64,000 nucleotides of DNA from Rhodanobacteraceae bacterium (GCA_016713135.1 JADJPR010000022.1:248001-312000); one strand, 5' to 3'. Counted from the stretch's first letter, positions 55,882 to 64,000 are shown. Notes: a model not told the origin generated them from the sequence alone. Numbers and translations: made by a program.

Positions 55882-57771
55882 TCAGGCCCGCTTCAACGGC
55901 ACCACATTCTCCGCGTCCGCCTGCATGCGCCCGGAGAACTCGGGGACAAAGCGGCTGAGAATCTCACGCAGTTCGTCGACGGCGTAGCGGCGGACAGCGG
56001 CGTCACCCTGATGCAGTGCCTGGCTGAGTTCGTCTAGGTTCACCGCGCGGTGCTGCGCGAGGAAGATCTTCTGGTGACGCGTCTGCTGGTAGCTCTCATG
56101 TTCGTGGAACAGTTCCTCGAACAGTTTTTCGCCCTCGCGCAGCCCGGTGTAGACGATCTGGATGTCCTGCCCTGGCAGCTTGCCGGCCAGGCGGATCATC
56201 TGTTCGGCGAGGTAGCGGATCTGGATCGGCTCGCCCATGTCGAGCGCAAAGATCTCGCCACCCTGCCCCAACGTGGCCGCCTGCAGGATCAGCTGGCAGG
56301 CCTCCGGGATGGTCATGAAGTAGCGACTGATCTCCGGATGGGTCACCGTGACCGGCCCGCCCTGGCGGATCTGCTCGCGGAACAACGGCACCACGCTGCC
56401 CGCCGAATCCAGCACGTTGCCGAAGCGCACCGTCAGGAAGCAGGTGCGCGAGCGCTTGGCCAGGTTCTGGCAGAAGATCTCGGCAACGCGCTTGGTGGCG
56501 CCCATGACATTCGCCGGGTTCACCGCCTTGTCGCTGGAAATCAGCACGAAGGTCTCGACGCCAGCCTCGTCTGCAGCCAGCGCGATCGCGCGTGTGCCCA
56601 GCACATTGTTGCGGAAAGCTTCGCGCAACTGCTGCTGCAACAGCGGCACATGCTTGTAGGCCGCCGCATGGAATACCACCTGCGGCCGCAGGGTCTCCAT
56701 GACGTGGCGGCAGGTGGCCGGGTCGCAGACGTCGCCGAGCGCGGCATCGAGTTCCAGGTCGGGGAACTCGCGCTTGAGCTGGCGCTCGATCTGGTAGAGG
56801 TTGTATTCGGACTGCTCCAGGATGCCGAGCGCGGAAGCACCGAGCCGCGCCACCTGGCGGCACAGCTCAGCGCCAATCGAGCCGCCGCCGCCGGTCACCA
56901 GCACGCGCTTGCCACTCAGCGCCTGGCGGATCGCGGTCCAGTCGAGCTGCACCGGCTCGCGGCCGAGCAGGTCCTCGATCGCCACTTCTTTCAGTTCGTT
57001 GAACGCCGAGCGCCCGGCCACCACATCCTGCAGCCGCGGCACCGTGCGGAACGGCAGGCCGGTCTCCTCGCACATCTCGACCACGCGGCGCATCTCCGCC
57101 GTGGTGGCGCTCGGCATCGCGATCAGCAGCATGTCGGCCGCGACTTCGCGTGCCAGGTCGCGCAGTTCCTCGATCCGCCCAAGCACGGGGATTCCGTGCA
57201 CCCGCGCGCCGCGCAGCAAGCGGTTGTCGTCGAGGAAGCCGACCGGCAGGTATTGTCCTTCCGCACGCAAATCGCGCACCAGCATCTCGCCAGCGCGTTC
57301 CGCGCCGAGCACCAGGACGCGCTTGCGCGACGAGCGCTCGTAGAAATCGAGCCGACTGTCCTTCCAGAAGCGATAGGCCAGCCGCGGAAGCCCCAGCAGC
57401 ACCGTCATCAGCACCGGATACAGGACCAGCACGCTGCGGGGGACATTGCCCAGGCGGTCATACAGGAACAGCGCGAGGCCAATGCTGAGCGCGCCGAGTA
57501 CCGAACCGCGCACGATGTTCCACAGATCCGGCAGGCTGGCGAAGCGCCACAATCCTTTGTAGAGCCCGGTCCACCAGAAAATGCTGCCCTGGATGGCCAG
57601 GACCAGCAGCACCTCGGTGGGTGTCAGGACACTGAGGGAGGTTTCGACCTCGAAGGAAAGACGAATCGACTTGGCCAGGTACCAGGCGATCAGGATCATC
57701 GCCAGGTCATGCCCGACGACCGCACTGCGCGGATGGATAAGCGCGACAAAGGCACGCAGGGCGCGGCTCAC
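55882..57771 (-). CDS. Membrane-anchored nucleotide-sugar 4,6-dehydratase (CapD/WbpM-like)
   Basis: 629 residues from a GTG at 57771 that overlaps the stop of the upstream transferase gene (GTGA). Four N-terminal membrane helices (VGHDLAMILIAWYLAKSIRL, VLLVLAIQGSIFWWTGLYKG and two more) precede a CoA-binding-like domain (RKRVLVLGAERAGEMLVRDL). The C-terminal extended SDR has TGGGGSIGAELCRQVARLG, the catalytic segment LISSDKAVNPANVMGATKRV with the atypical Tyr-less active site of this class, and VRFGNVLDSAGSVVPLFREQ. It should convert UDP-GlcNAc or a related sugar to a 4-keto-6-deoxy product for surface polysaccharide. Translationally coupled to the GT4 gene. Confidence 0.92.
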   Translation of the reverse strand: MSRALRAFVALIHPRSAVVGHDLAMILIAWYLAKSIRLSFEVETSLSVLTPTEVLLVLAIQGSIFWWTGLYKGLWRFASLPDLWNIVRGSVLGALSIGLALFLYDRLGNVPRSVLVLYPVLMTVLLGLPRLAYRFWKDSRLDFYERSSRKRVLVLGAERAGEMLVRDLRAEGQYLPVGFLDDNRLLRGARVHGIPVLGRIEELRDLAREVAADMLLIAMPSATTAEMRRVVEMCEETGLPFRTVPRLQDVVAGRSAFNELKEVAIEDLLGREPVQLDWTAIRQALSGKRVLVTGGGGSIGAELCRQVARLGASALGILEQSEYNLYQIERQLKREFPDLELDAALGDVCDPATCRHVMETLRPQVVFHAAAYKHVPLLQQQLREAFRNNVLGTRAIALAADEAGVETFVLISSDKAVNPANVMGATKRVAEIFCQNLAKRSRTCFLTVRFGNVLDSAGSVVPLFREQIRQGGPVTVTHPEISRYFMTIPEACQLILQAATLGQGGEIFALDMGEPIQIRYLAEQMIRLAGKLPGQDIQIVYTGLREGEKLFEELFHEHESYQQTRHQKIFLAQHRAVNLDELSQALHQGDAAVRRYAVDELREILSRFVPEFSGRMQADAENVVPLKRA

Positions 57772-58790
57772 TGGCGCACCCGCCGACGCGCGAGCGCGTG
57801 GTCCCGGGCCAGACGCCAGAGAAATGCGCCGAGCAAATAGCTTGCGATGACAGCGGTCAGCATGGATTCCGTGCGCAGCGGGCCGATCAACAGGACGACG
57901 AGGGCGATGCCAGCACTGCAGGCCAGATAGGTCAGCGTGGTTCGCGCATGCCCCCAACCGGCGCGCGTAAGCCACTGATACAGATGCTCGCGGTGCGCAG
58001 TGTACCACCGGCGCCGGGGTCGCCGGAGCATGCGCCAGAGCAGGGTCAGCGCGGTGTCGAGGAACACCGGCAAAGCCAGCAGCAGCGCGCCGGCCGACCA
58101 CGCTGGCGCATCCCGGACCGGCATGACCGCCAGCGCGATGACGACCAGACCGAGGCTGGCGCTGCCCACATCACCCATGAAAGCGCGTGCCGTGGGAAAG
58201 TTGCTGGGCAGGAACCCAAGCACGGCGCCCGCTGCCAACGCCGCAAACCAGGCCGAGGGGGTGTCGCCGGCGATCAGCGCGAGCACCGCAAGCGCAGCGG
58301 CGACCACGATCGCCTGGCAGGCCGCCATGCCGTTGATCCCATCGATGAAGTTCCAGAAATTGATCGCCGGCACCGCCAGCAGCGGCAGACAGATCGCCAG
58401 CGGCCAGGGAAGTTCCGCCCCCAGCGTCGGCCAGGCAGCGAACAACAGCAGCAGCGCAGCCAGGACATGCGTGGCCAGTCGCGGCAGGACCGGCAGGCCG
58501 CGGCGGTCGTCGATCCAGCTGACGGTCGCCACCAGAAACAGCGCGAGCGAGGCACCGATGGCCCAGCGGCCCAGCGGCTCGGACCATCCCAACGCGATTC
58601 CCCAGGCGCTCCACCCGGCCAGGATCACGGCGACGAAACCGATCCCGGCGCCGCGCGCGGTAGGCGCCACATGCATGCGCCGCGCGCCTGGTTCGTCGTG
58701 CATCCGTGCCGCACGCGCCCAGGCAATGGCGAGCCCGGTCAATAGCGCGCTGGCGAGCGCGGCAACGATGGCGAGCAGTGCTGCACTCAC
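57768..58790 (-). CDS. Polyprenyl-phosphate sugar-1-phosphate transferase (GT4/WecA-MraY family)
   Basis: 340 residues from a GTG at 58790 (VSAALLAIVAALASALLTGL); the upstream frame includes the GAGGGCACG repeat and is not coding. About ten membrane helices. Family motifs are all present: ARRMHVAPTARGAGIGFVAV, VSWIDDRRGLPVLPRL (the Asp pair), NFWNFIDGINGMAACQAIVV, ARAFMGDVGSASLGLVVIAL, and the late HREHLYQWLTRAGWGH. It moves GlcNAc-1-P or a related sugar onto undecaprenyl phosphate in the inner membrane, the first step of an O-antigen or capsule unit. It is coupled to the dehydratase gene by a 4-bp overlap. Confidence 0.92.
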   Translation of the reverse strand: MSAALLAIVAALASALLTGLAIAWARAARMHDEPGARRMHVAPTARGAGIGFVAVILAGWSAWGIALGWSEPLGRWAIGASLALFLVATVSWIDDRRGLPVLPRLATHVLAALLLLFAAWPTLGAELPWPLAICLPLLAVPAINFWNFIDGINGMAACQAIVVAAALAVLALIAGDTPSAWFAALAAGAVLGFLPSNFPTARAFMGDVGSASLGLVVIALAVMPVRDAPAWSAGALLLALPVFLDTALTLLWRMLRRPRRRWYTAHREHLYQWLTRAGWGHARTTLTYLACSAGIALVVLLIGPLRTESMLTAVIASYLLGAFLWRLARDHALARRRVRQ

Positions 58791-58864
58791 GCGAGCGGCA
58801 TCCCTTGCGACCCACGCATTTTCGCCGAACCCGTCGCAGGACAGTAATTTGCAGGTGATGATTT

Positions 58865-58965
58865 GGAGGGCACGAGGGCACGAGGGCACGAGCGCACGAA
58901 AGAGCTGGATCGGCGCGAGTCACGGCTTTTGCGTGCCCTCGTGCCCTCGTGCCCTCGTGCCCTCC
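58865..58965. repeat. (GAGGGCACG)n mirror repeat
   Basis: The left arm (58865-58892) is three tandem copies of the 9-mer GAGGGCACG; the right arm (58931-58965) is four copies of the complementary CGTGCCCTC, leaving a 38-bp loop. A strong hairpin of 25 bp or more is possible. It lies between the lapB stop and the GT4 start on the same strand. Confidence 0.75.
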
Positions 58966-59037
58966 ACTTCGATGCGCGCACAATCGCACCGGAACGGGCG
59001 ACCGGGACTGCCACCAGCCCACCCACAGCGCCGCGAC

Positions 59038-60204
59038 TCACTCGCCCGGCACTCCATGCACCGGCTTGATGCTGCCCCAGCTCTTGCAACTCGGGCATTG
59101 CCAGTGCAAGGCGCGCGGCGAGAACCCACACCGGCTGCAGCGGTAGCCGGGCTTGCGCTCCAGCAGGCGGTGGAGCAGTTCGCGGATCAGCCCGATGGCT
59201 TCAGCGCGCTCGCCGGACTCGTCGGGAAAGGACAGCTCTACCACCTTGAGGACACCACGCACCGAGGGACGCTGGTGCAAGCGGTCGGCCAGGAAGCCGA
59301 CCGCCTCGCTGCGACCTTCGCCGCGCTCGATCATTGCGCTGCGGGCGAGCAAGGCCGCGACGCCCCGGTCGCGCTGCATCATCAGGTCGAGGAAGGCCTG
59401 GGCACGCTCTGGCTTGCCGATGGCCTCGTAGCAGGCCAACAGTTCGGCAAGGATCTCGGACAAGAATTCGGGATCGATCTCCGAGGACTTCTCGAAGTGA
59501 CGGATGGCCTGCTCGAAGGCACCATCGGCCTTGGCCAGGCGCCCGAGCAGCATGTGAGCACGCACACAACGCGCATCGGCCGCCAGGGCCTTCTGCCCCA
59601 GGATGCGCGCCTCGGCGGCATTCTTCGCCCGTGCCTGTTCCGCCAGTTCGCAGTAGAACTGCGCAATCAGCGGCTCGGTGGGGTCGCCCGACGCTGCGCG
59701 CAGGCGCTCGGCCATTTCAATCGCCCGGTTCCAGTCGCGCTCCTGCTGGTAGATCGAGATCAGGTGGCGCAATGCGGCGGCGGCGTATTGGTCGATCGCC
59801 AGCAGGTCGGTGTACAGCGCTTCGGCGCGGTCCAGCAGCCCGGCGCGCATGTAGTCCTCGCCGAGTTCCAGCAGGGCGATGGTGCGCTGCTCGCCGGAGA
59901 GCTTAGGGCGGGAATAAAGATCCTGGTGCAGGCGGATCGCGCGGTCGGTCTCGCCGCGGCGGCGGAACAAATTGCCGAGCGCCAACTGAGTCTCGAAGGT
60001 ATCGCTGTCGAGCTCGGCGATCTTGAGGAAGACCTCGATCGCCTTGTCGGGCTGCTCGTTGAGCAGGTAGTTCAGGCCACTGAAATAGGTCTGCGACAAC
60101 TGCGAAAAGCGCTGGCCGCTGCTGCGTTCGCTGCCACGCCTGCCGATCAGCCAGCCGGACCAGGCTGCGATGGGCAAGAGCAGCCAGAGGAGGTCCAGGC
60201 CCAT
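59038..60204 (-). CDS. lapB: LapB (YciM), LPS assembly/LpxC control protein
   Basis: 388 residues, as in other gammaproteobacteria. LapB recruits FtsH to degrade LpxC and so sets LPS output. An N-terminal membrane helix (LDLLWLLLPIAAWSGWLIGR) is followed by TPR repeats (YFSGLNYLLNEQPDKAIEVF, ALGNLFRRRGETDRAIRLHQ, LLELGEDYMRAGLLDRAEAL, ARILGQKALAADARCVRAHM) and a C-terminal rubredoxin-like zinc domain: YRCSRCGFSPRALHWQCPSC. The gene starts 4 bp after lapA ends. Confidence 0.95.
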   Translation of the reverse strand: MGLDLLWLLLPIAAWSGWLIGRRGSERSSGQRFSQLSQTYFSGLNYLLNEQPDKAIEVFLKIAELDSDTFETQLALGNLFRRRGETDRAIRLHQDLYSRPKLSGEQRTIALLELGEDYMRAGLLDRAEALYTDLLAIDQYAAAALRHLISIYQQERDWNRAIEMAERLRAASGDPTEPLIAQFYCELAEQARAKNAAEARILGQKALAADARCVRAHMLLGRLAKADGAFEQAIRHFEKSSEIDPEFLSEILAELLACYEAIGKPERAQAFLDLMMQRDRGVAALLARSAMIERGEGRSEAVGFLADRLHQRPSVRGVLKVVELSFPDESGERAEAIGLIRELLHRLLERKPGYRCSRCGFSPRALHWQCPSCKSWGSIKPVHGVPGE

Positions 60205-60208
60205 CGGA

Positions 60209-60448
60209 TCAGGCTCCGCTGCTGCGCGCGCGCTTGAGGTCGCGTTTCAGGCGCAAGACCACCGCGAGGTACAAGCCGAGCGCCCCGGCGATGCTGCCGA
60301 AGGCGAAAAATCCGACCAGCGCGACGCCCAGCGGCAGCGTCAGCGCACCGAGCAGTCCGTCGATGGTGACCAGCGAGGAATTGAACGCTGCGAACACGAG
60401 GACGATGCCCAGGGCAAGCAGCAGCAGGATGCGGGCAGCCGTCTTCAC
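60209..60448 (-). CDS. lapA: LapA, small DUF1049 inner-membrane protein
   Basis: 79 residues from a GTG at 60448 (VKTAARILLLLALGIVLVFA). The frame is open further upstream, but that overlaps the end of ihfB and is not lapA. Two membrane helices enclose the family pattern FAAFNSSLVTIDGLLGALTL and ALVGFFAFGSIAGALGLYLA, with a basic tail RLKRDLKRARSS. LapA works with LapB at the inner membrane to control LpxC turnover. The usual lapA-lapB order and the four-base gap to lapB support the call. Confidence 0.88.
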   Translation of the reverse strand: MKTAARILLLLALGIVLVFAAFNSSLVTIDGLLGALTLPLGVALVGFFAFGSIAGALGLYLAVVLRLKRDLKRARSSGA

Positions 60449-60461
60449 CGGATCGCCGCCG

Positions 60462-60782
60462 TCAGGACTTTGCAGCCGGCTTGGCCGTGGCCTTGGCGCT
60501 GGCGTTGACCCGCTCGCGCAGCTCCTTGCCCGGTTTGAAGTGGGGAACGTATTTGCCCGAAAGCGAGACCACGTCACCCGTCTTCGGGTTGCGGCCCATG
60601 CGCGGCGGACGGAAATGCAGGGAGAAACTGCCGAAGCCACGCACTTCGATGCGTTCGCCACCGGACAGTGCGTCCGCCATCTGGTCGATGACCGATTTGA
60701 CCGCGAGTTCCACATCCGGCTGGGCGAGATGGGTCTGGCGCGCGGACAACGCGAGGATCAATTCGGACTTGGTCACGAGCAT
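60462..60782 (-). CDS. ihfB: Integration host factor beta subunit
   Basis: 106 residues. IHF bends DNA and assists recombination, replication and transcription. Family motifs: LVTKSELILALSARQTHLAQ, VIDQMADALSGGERIEVRGF and the DNA-contacting arm GSFSLHFRPPRMGRNPKTGD with its Pro at the tip, then VSLSGKYVPHFKPGKELRER. A Lys/Ala-rich tail (ASAKATAKPAAKS) extends the usual C-terminus. Position directly after rpsA, as in most gammaproteobacteria, separates IhfB from HU proteins. Confidence 0.93.
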   Translation of the reverse strand: MLVTKSELILALSARQTHLAQPDVELAVKSVIDQMADALSGGERIEVRGFGSFSLHFRPPRMGRNPKTGDVVSLSGKYVPHFKPGKELRERVNASAKATAKPAAKS

Positions 60783-60830
60783 TCCCCCGCGGAGTTCTGG
60801 AACGATGACGTCGAGACTAGCGACAAACGA

Positions 60831-60856
60831 GCCGGGGCGGCAGATGCCGCCCCGGC
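60831..60856 (-). terminator. Hairpin between rpsA and ihfB
   Basis: GCCGGGGCGGCA-GA-TGCCGCCCCGGC is a perfect 12-bp-arm inverted repeat, 16 bp after the rpsA stop. The minus-strand RNA continues with UCGUUUGUC, a poor U-tract. Probably a partial terminator or processing hairpin between rpsA and ihfB. Confidence 0.6.
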
Positions 60857-60872
60857 CCGGATCAACCCTAGA

Positions 60873-62537
60873 TCAGCGGCTCAGCTTTTCCTTCAGCAGC
60901 GCGCCCAGCTGGGTCGTGCCGATGGAGGTGCTGTGGTACTCCTCCAGCGCATCGGCCAGTTCGTCTTCTTCCTTGGCGCGGATGGAGAGCTGCAGCGTGC
61001 GGCCGCGGCGATCGAGACCGGTGAACTTGGCTTCGATCTTGTCGCCGGCGCGGAAGTACTGGGTGGCGTCGTCGACGCGTTCCTTGGCGATGTCGGAAGC
61101 GCGCAGGTAACCCTCCACGCCCTCGCCCAGGTCCACGGTCACGCCGCGCGCGTCGACTTCGCGCACCACGCCGTTGACGATGCTGCCCTTCGGATGCGCG
61201 GCCATATAGCTGCCGAACGGATCCTGCTCCAGCTGCTTGATGCCGAGCGAGATGCGCTCGCGCTCCGGATCGACCGCCAGCACCACGGCTTCGATCTCTT
61301 CGCCCTTCTTGAAGTTGCGAACCAGATCTTCGCCCGTACCCTGCCAGGAGATGTCGGACAGGTGGACCAGGCCGTCGATGCCGCCATCGAGGCCGACAAA
61401 GATGCCGAAGTCGGTGATCGACTTGATCGAACCCGACACGCGGTCGCCCTTCTTGAAGGTACCGGCAAAGGCTTCCCACGGATTGCTGGTGCACTGCTTC
61501 ATGCCCAGCGAGATGCGGCGACGCTCTTCGTCGATGTCCAGCACCATCACCTCGGTCTCGTCGCCGATGGCAACGATCTTGGCCGGGTTGACGTTCTTGT
61601 TGGTCCAGTCCATCTCGGACACGTGCACCAGGCCCTCGACGCCCGGCTCCAGCTCCACGAACGCACCGTACTCGGTCACGTTGGAAACCTTGCCGAACAG
61701 GCGGGTGCCCTGCGGGTAACGGCGCGAGATGTTGACCCACGGATCGTCGCCGAGCTGCTTCAGGCCGAGCGAGACGCGGTTGCGCTCGCGGTCGAAGCGC
61801 AGCACGCGCACATCGATCTCGTCGCCGACGTTGACCACTTCGGACGGGTGACGCACGCGCTTCCACGCCATGTCGGTGATGTGCAGCAGGCCGTCGATGC
61901 CGCCGAGGTCGACGAATGCGCCGTAATCGGTGAGGTTCTTGACCACACCCTTCAGCACCGCGCCTTCCTTCAGCTTCTCCATCAGCTGCTCGCGTTCGAC
62001 GCTGAACTCGCTCTCGACCACCGCACGGCGGGAGACCACGACGTTGTTGCGCTTGCGATCCAGCTTGATGATCTTGAACTCGAGGTCCTTGCCCTCGAGG
62101 TAAACCGGGTCGCGCACCGGGCGCACATCGACCAACGAACCCGGCAGGAACGCGCGGACGTCCTTGATGTCGACGGTGAAACCGCCCTTGACCTTGCCGC
62201 TGATGCGGCCGGTGATGGTTTCGTTCTTTTCCAGCGCTTCTTCCAGCTCGTCCCACACCATCGCGCGCTTGGCCTTGTCGCGCGACAGACGCGTTTCGCC
62301 GAAACCGTCCTCGAGCGCGTCGAGGGCCACCTTGACCTCGTCGCCAACGCTCACTTCGAGCTCGCCCGCTTCATTGCGGAACTGCTCGATGGGCACCACG
62401 CCCTCGGACTTCAGGCCCGCATTGACGATGACGACATCGCTGCGGATTTCAACGACGGTGCCAGTGACGATGGCGCCCGGCTTGAGCTTGCTGATGCGCT
62501 CGCTCTGTTCAAACAGTTCGGCAAAACTTTCGGTCAT
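60873..62537 (-). CDS. rpsA: 30S ribosomal protein S1
   Basis: 554 residues from the ATG at 62537 (MTESFAELFEQSERISKLKP). S1 brings mRNA to the 30S subunit and is essential. Six S1/OB-fold repeats are visible: the first two bind the ribosome (IVTGTVVEIRSDVVIVNAGL, TGRISGKVKGGFTVDIKDVR), then VVKNLTDYGAFVDLGGIDGL, VSNVTEYGAFVELEPGVEGL, KSITDFGIFVGLDGGIDGLV and VREVDARGVTVDLGEGVEGY. The leader before it holds a terminator-like hairpin and an A6 (U6 in RNA) run, consistent with control at the leader. Confidence 0.97.
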   Translation of the reverse strand: MTESFAELFEQSERISKLKPGAIVTGTVVEIRSDVVIVNAGLKSEGVVPIEQFRNEAGELEVSVGDEVKVALDALEDGFGETRLSRDKAKRAMVWDELEEALEKNETITGRISGKVKGGFTVDIKDVRAFLPGSLVDVRPVRDPVYLEGKDLEFKIIKLDRKRNNVVVSRRAVVESEFSVEREQLMEKLKEGAVLKGVVKNLTDYGAFVDLGGIDGLLHITDMAWKRVRHPSEVVNVGDEIDVRVLRFDRERNRVSLGLKQLGDDPWVNISRRYPQGTRLFGKVSNVTEYGAFVELEPGVEGLVHVSEMDWTNKNVNPAKIVAIGDETEVMVLDIDEERRRISLGMKQCTSNPWEAFAGTFKKGDRVSGSIKSITDFGIFVGLDGGIDGLVHLSDISWQGTGEDLVRNFKKGEEIEAVVLAVDPERERISLGIKQLEQDPFGSYMAAHPKGSIVNGVVREVDARGVTVDLGEGVEGYLRASDIAKERVDDATQYFRAGDKIEAKFTGLDRRGRTLQLSIRAKEEDELADALEEYHSTSIGTTQLGALLKEKLSR

Positions 62538-62555
62538 GGTTGATTCCAGAAATAG

Positions 62556-62590
62556 AAAAAACGCCCGGCGCACGAGGGTGCCGCCGACGC
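62556..62590 (-). terminator. Terminator/attenuator-like hairpin in the cmk-rpsA gap
   Basis: On the minus-strand transcript a GC-rich stem formed by GGCGGCAC and GTGCGCC (one bulge) around CCTC is followed by GGGCG and six U residues (62556-62561 on the plus strand are A6). It ends 19 nt before the rpsA ATG. It could stop read-through from cmk or attenuate rpsA. Confidence 0.5.
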
Positions 62591-62684
62591 TCGTCCACCC
62601 TCTTTCGAGTGTGCGGATTGCTCCGCGCAGGTTATTGATTCCCGGGAGGATTCCGAGTCCTTGTCCCTCTGTTGCGAAACCGGA

Positions 62685-63365
62685 TCAGCGCACCAGCGCG
62701 GCTGCCCAGGCAAGCACCGTGGCGACCACAGCGTCGATCGACTGGCTGGTCGAATCGATGGTGCGGGCGTCCGCGGCGGGAACCAGGGGAGCCACCAACC
62801 GCGTGCGATCACGCAGGTCGCGCTCTTCGATCTCGCGCAAAAGGGCCGGTAGAATAGCCTCGATTCCCTTTTCGCTCAACTGCTTATGGCGCCGGCGGGC
62901 GCGTTCCTCGGCGCTGGCAGTCAGGAAAACCTTCAGCTCGGCCTGCGGAAACACGATCGTGCCCATATCGCGGCCGTCGGCAACCAGGCCCGGCGCCTGC
63001 TGGAATTCCCGCTGGCGCTCCAGCAGGGCGGCGCGCACCGCCGGCTGCGCGGCGGCCTTCGACGCCGCCTGCCCCGCCTCTTCGGTGCGGATCGCGTCGG
63101 AGATGTCGTCCGCCCCGAACCACGCGTGCGGATCGCCGTCGATTCTGTCCTCGAAGCGGATATCCGCCTCGCGCGCCAGTTTCGCCATCGCTTCGCTGTC
63201 GGCCAGGTCCACGCCCAGGCGCAGCGCGGCCACGCCGACGCCACGATAAAGTGCCCCGGAATCGAGGAAGTGCCAGCCCAGGGCGCGTGCCACCGCGCGG
63301 CTGATCGTGCCCTTGCCCGAGCCGCTGGGCCCGTCAATGGTGATCACCGGCGCCGTGCGACTCAT
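62685..63365 (-). CDS. cmk: Cytidylate kinase
   Basis: 226 residues from the ATG at 63365, which overlaps the aroA stop by four bases (ATGA). It phosphorylates CMP and dCMP. Motifs: P-loop VITIDGPSGSGKGTISRAVA, ALGWHFLDSGALYRGVGVAA, GLVADGRDMGTIVFPQAELK, the lid LTASAEERARRRHKQLSEKG and ERDLRDRTRLVAPLVPAADA. The aroA-cmk-rpsA order is standard for gammaproteobacteria. Translational coupling to aroA is likely. Confidence 0.96.
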   Translation of the reverse strand: MSRTAPVITIDGPSGSGKGTISRAVARALGWHFLDSGALYRGVGVAALRLGVDLADSEAMAKLAREADIRFEDRIDGDPHAWFGADDISDAIRTEEAGQAASKAAAQPAVRAALLERQREFQQAPGLVADGRDMGTIVFPQAELKVFLTASAEERARRRHKQLSEKGIEAILPALLREIEERDLRDRTRLVAPLVPAADARTIDSTSQSIDAVVATVLAWAAALVR

Positions 63366-64000
63366 GCCTGCGCCTCGCCGTCCCGAACCCGGATACCGAG
63401 GCCGATCCTGCTGGCCAGGGTGGCAAATCCCGGGAAGCTGGTGTCGACATTGGCGCAATCGTCGATACGGATCGCCTCGCGTGCGCACAGCGACGCCACG
63501 GCGAAGCTCATCGCGATACGATGGTCGCCACGGCTGTCGATGCGCCCGCCGCCCAGTTGCTCCCTGCCCTCGATCGCCATGCCGTCCTCGAACTCCTCCA
63601 CGTCGACGCCGATCGCAGCCAGCCCGCGCGCCATCGCGGCGATCCGGTCGCTCTCCTTGACACGCAACTCATGCGCACCGCGCACCCGGCTGGTGCCTTC
63701 GGCGCAAGCCGCGGCGATGGCGAACGCGGGGAACTCGTCGATCATATCGGGCACGCGCGCCAGCGGCACGTCCACCGCGCGTAACGAACTGGGCCGCACG
63801 CGCAGATTGCCGACCGGCTCGCCAGCGATGTCGCGGCGGTCGAGGATTTCGATGTCCGCCCCCATGTCCAGCAGGGTGTCGAGCAGGCCGGTCCGACGCG
63901 GATTCAGGCCGACGTTCTCGATCACGACCTCGCCGTTGCGCGCGATGGCTCCGGCGACCAGGAAAAAAGCGGCTGACGAAAAATCGCCGGGCACCGCGAT
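63362..64000 (-). CDS. aroA: 3-phosphoshikimate 1-carboxyvinyltransferase (EPSP synthase), C-terminal half
   Basis: The last 212 residues, open at the window edge. AroA makes EPSP from shikimate-3-phosphate and PEP for aromatic amino acids. Visible motifs: PGDFSSAAFFLVAGAIARNG, IENVGLNPRRTGLLDTLLDM, RVRGAHELRVKESDRIAAMA (the conserved Arg/Lys loop), and SRGDHRIAMSFAVASLCARE. The N-terminal half with the LPGSKS-like motif lies outside. The stop overlaps the cmk start. Confidence 0.95.
   Translation of the reverse strand: MAVPGDFSSAAFFLVAGAIARNGEVVIENVGLNPRRTGLLDTLLDMGADIEILDRRDIAGEPVGNLRVRPSSLRAVDVPLARVPDMIDEFPAFAIAAACAEGTSRVRGAHELRVKESDRIAAMARGLAAIGVDVEEFEDGMAIEGREQLGGGRIDSRGDHRIAMSFAVASLCAREAIRIDDCANVDTSFPGFATLASRIGLGIRVRDGEAQA

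Noticed and set aside
60868..62256. Long minus-strand frame overlapping rpsA
   Set aside because: A shadow of rpsA; translation is Arg/Gly-rich with no domain, while the other frame is a full S1 protein.

Overview
The window is GC-rich, densely coding DNA with no rRNA, tRNA, prophage or CRISPR array. Gene content and order point to a gammaproteobacterium of the Lysobacterales (Xanthomonadales), probably Rhodanobacteraceae-like. The best indicators are the aroA-cmk-rpsA-ihfB-lapA-lapB-glycosyltransferase-dehydratase-galU block, a surE-pcm-nlpD run, a lexA-imuA-imuB SOS cassette, and several large secreted proteins of the beta-helix and delta-60 repeat types. Taxonomy is inferred from these families, not from a marker search.

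Layout. 1-3.7 kb: a CadC-like winged-helix/TPR regulator (minus) divergent from a di-heme DUF1111-type cytochrome (plus). 3.9-10.6 kb: two large secreted CSLREA-type beta-helix proteins (minus), separated by a small uncertain gene, then a 165-bp MITE-like element. 11-17 kb: a small membrane protein, a methyltransferase, a secreted papain-like/IPT protein, a WYL regulator facing its likely target, and radA. 17-27.7 kb: a Ser/Thr kinase, an FeS-type photolyase, a Kef-like antiporter, an S9 peptidase with a Sel1-repeat protein, a lytic transglycosylase and a periplasmic glutathione peroxidase. 27.7-36.6 kb: a B12-type radical SAM protein, a TPR hybrid histidine kinase, an Smr nuclease, surE-pcm-nlpD and a histone deacetylase-like enzyme. 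36.6-42.4 kb: a MotA/MotB-like coiled-coil stator pair and imuB-imuA-lexA with a perfect LexA box. 42.4-54.7 kb: a delta-60 repeat protein, RidA, phosphomannomutase, an NTF2-like protein, a cyclophilin, a DUF2058 protein, a multi-domain GGDEF/EAL protein, sbcB and a hydrolase/DUF4785 chimera. 54.7-64 kb: galU, a nucleotide-sugar dehydratase, a polyprenyl-phosphate sugar transferase, lapB, lapA, ihfB, rpsA, cmk and the end of aroA, all on minus.

How genes work together. DNA repair is well represented (radA, photolyase, lexA-imuA-imuB, sbcB). Envelope functions are spread across the window: galU, the dehydratase and the GT4 transferase supply surface polysaccharide; phosphomannomutase feeds sugar nucleotides; lapA/lapB control LPS synthesis; nlpD and the transglycosylase act on the cell wall. 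Signalling is represented by the hybrid kinase, the GGDEF/EAL protein and the Ser/Thr kinase.

Two window-wide features need care. First, six genes contain breaks of reading frame, eight in total, and every one can be repaired by adding one base. This looks more like uncorrected single-base deletions in the assembly than gene decay. Second, several intergenic gaps are filled with short tandem G-rich words whose complement recurs nearby, giving mirror-image repeats with large potential hairpins. The most distinctive biological items are the hydrolase/DUF4785 fusion, the imuAB cassette with no dnaE2 beside it, the coiled-coil stator pair, the papain-like/IPT secreted protein, and a shared C-terminal F-A-x-G-F-E motif on two unrelated exported proteins.
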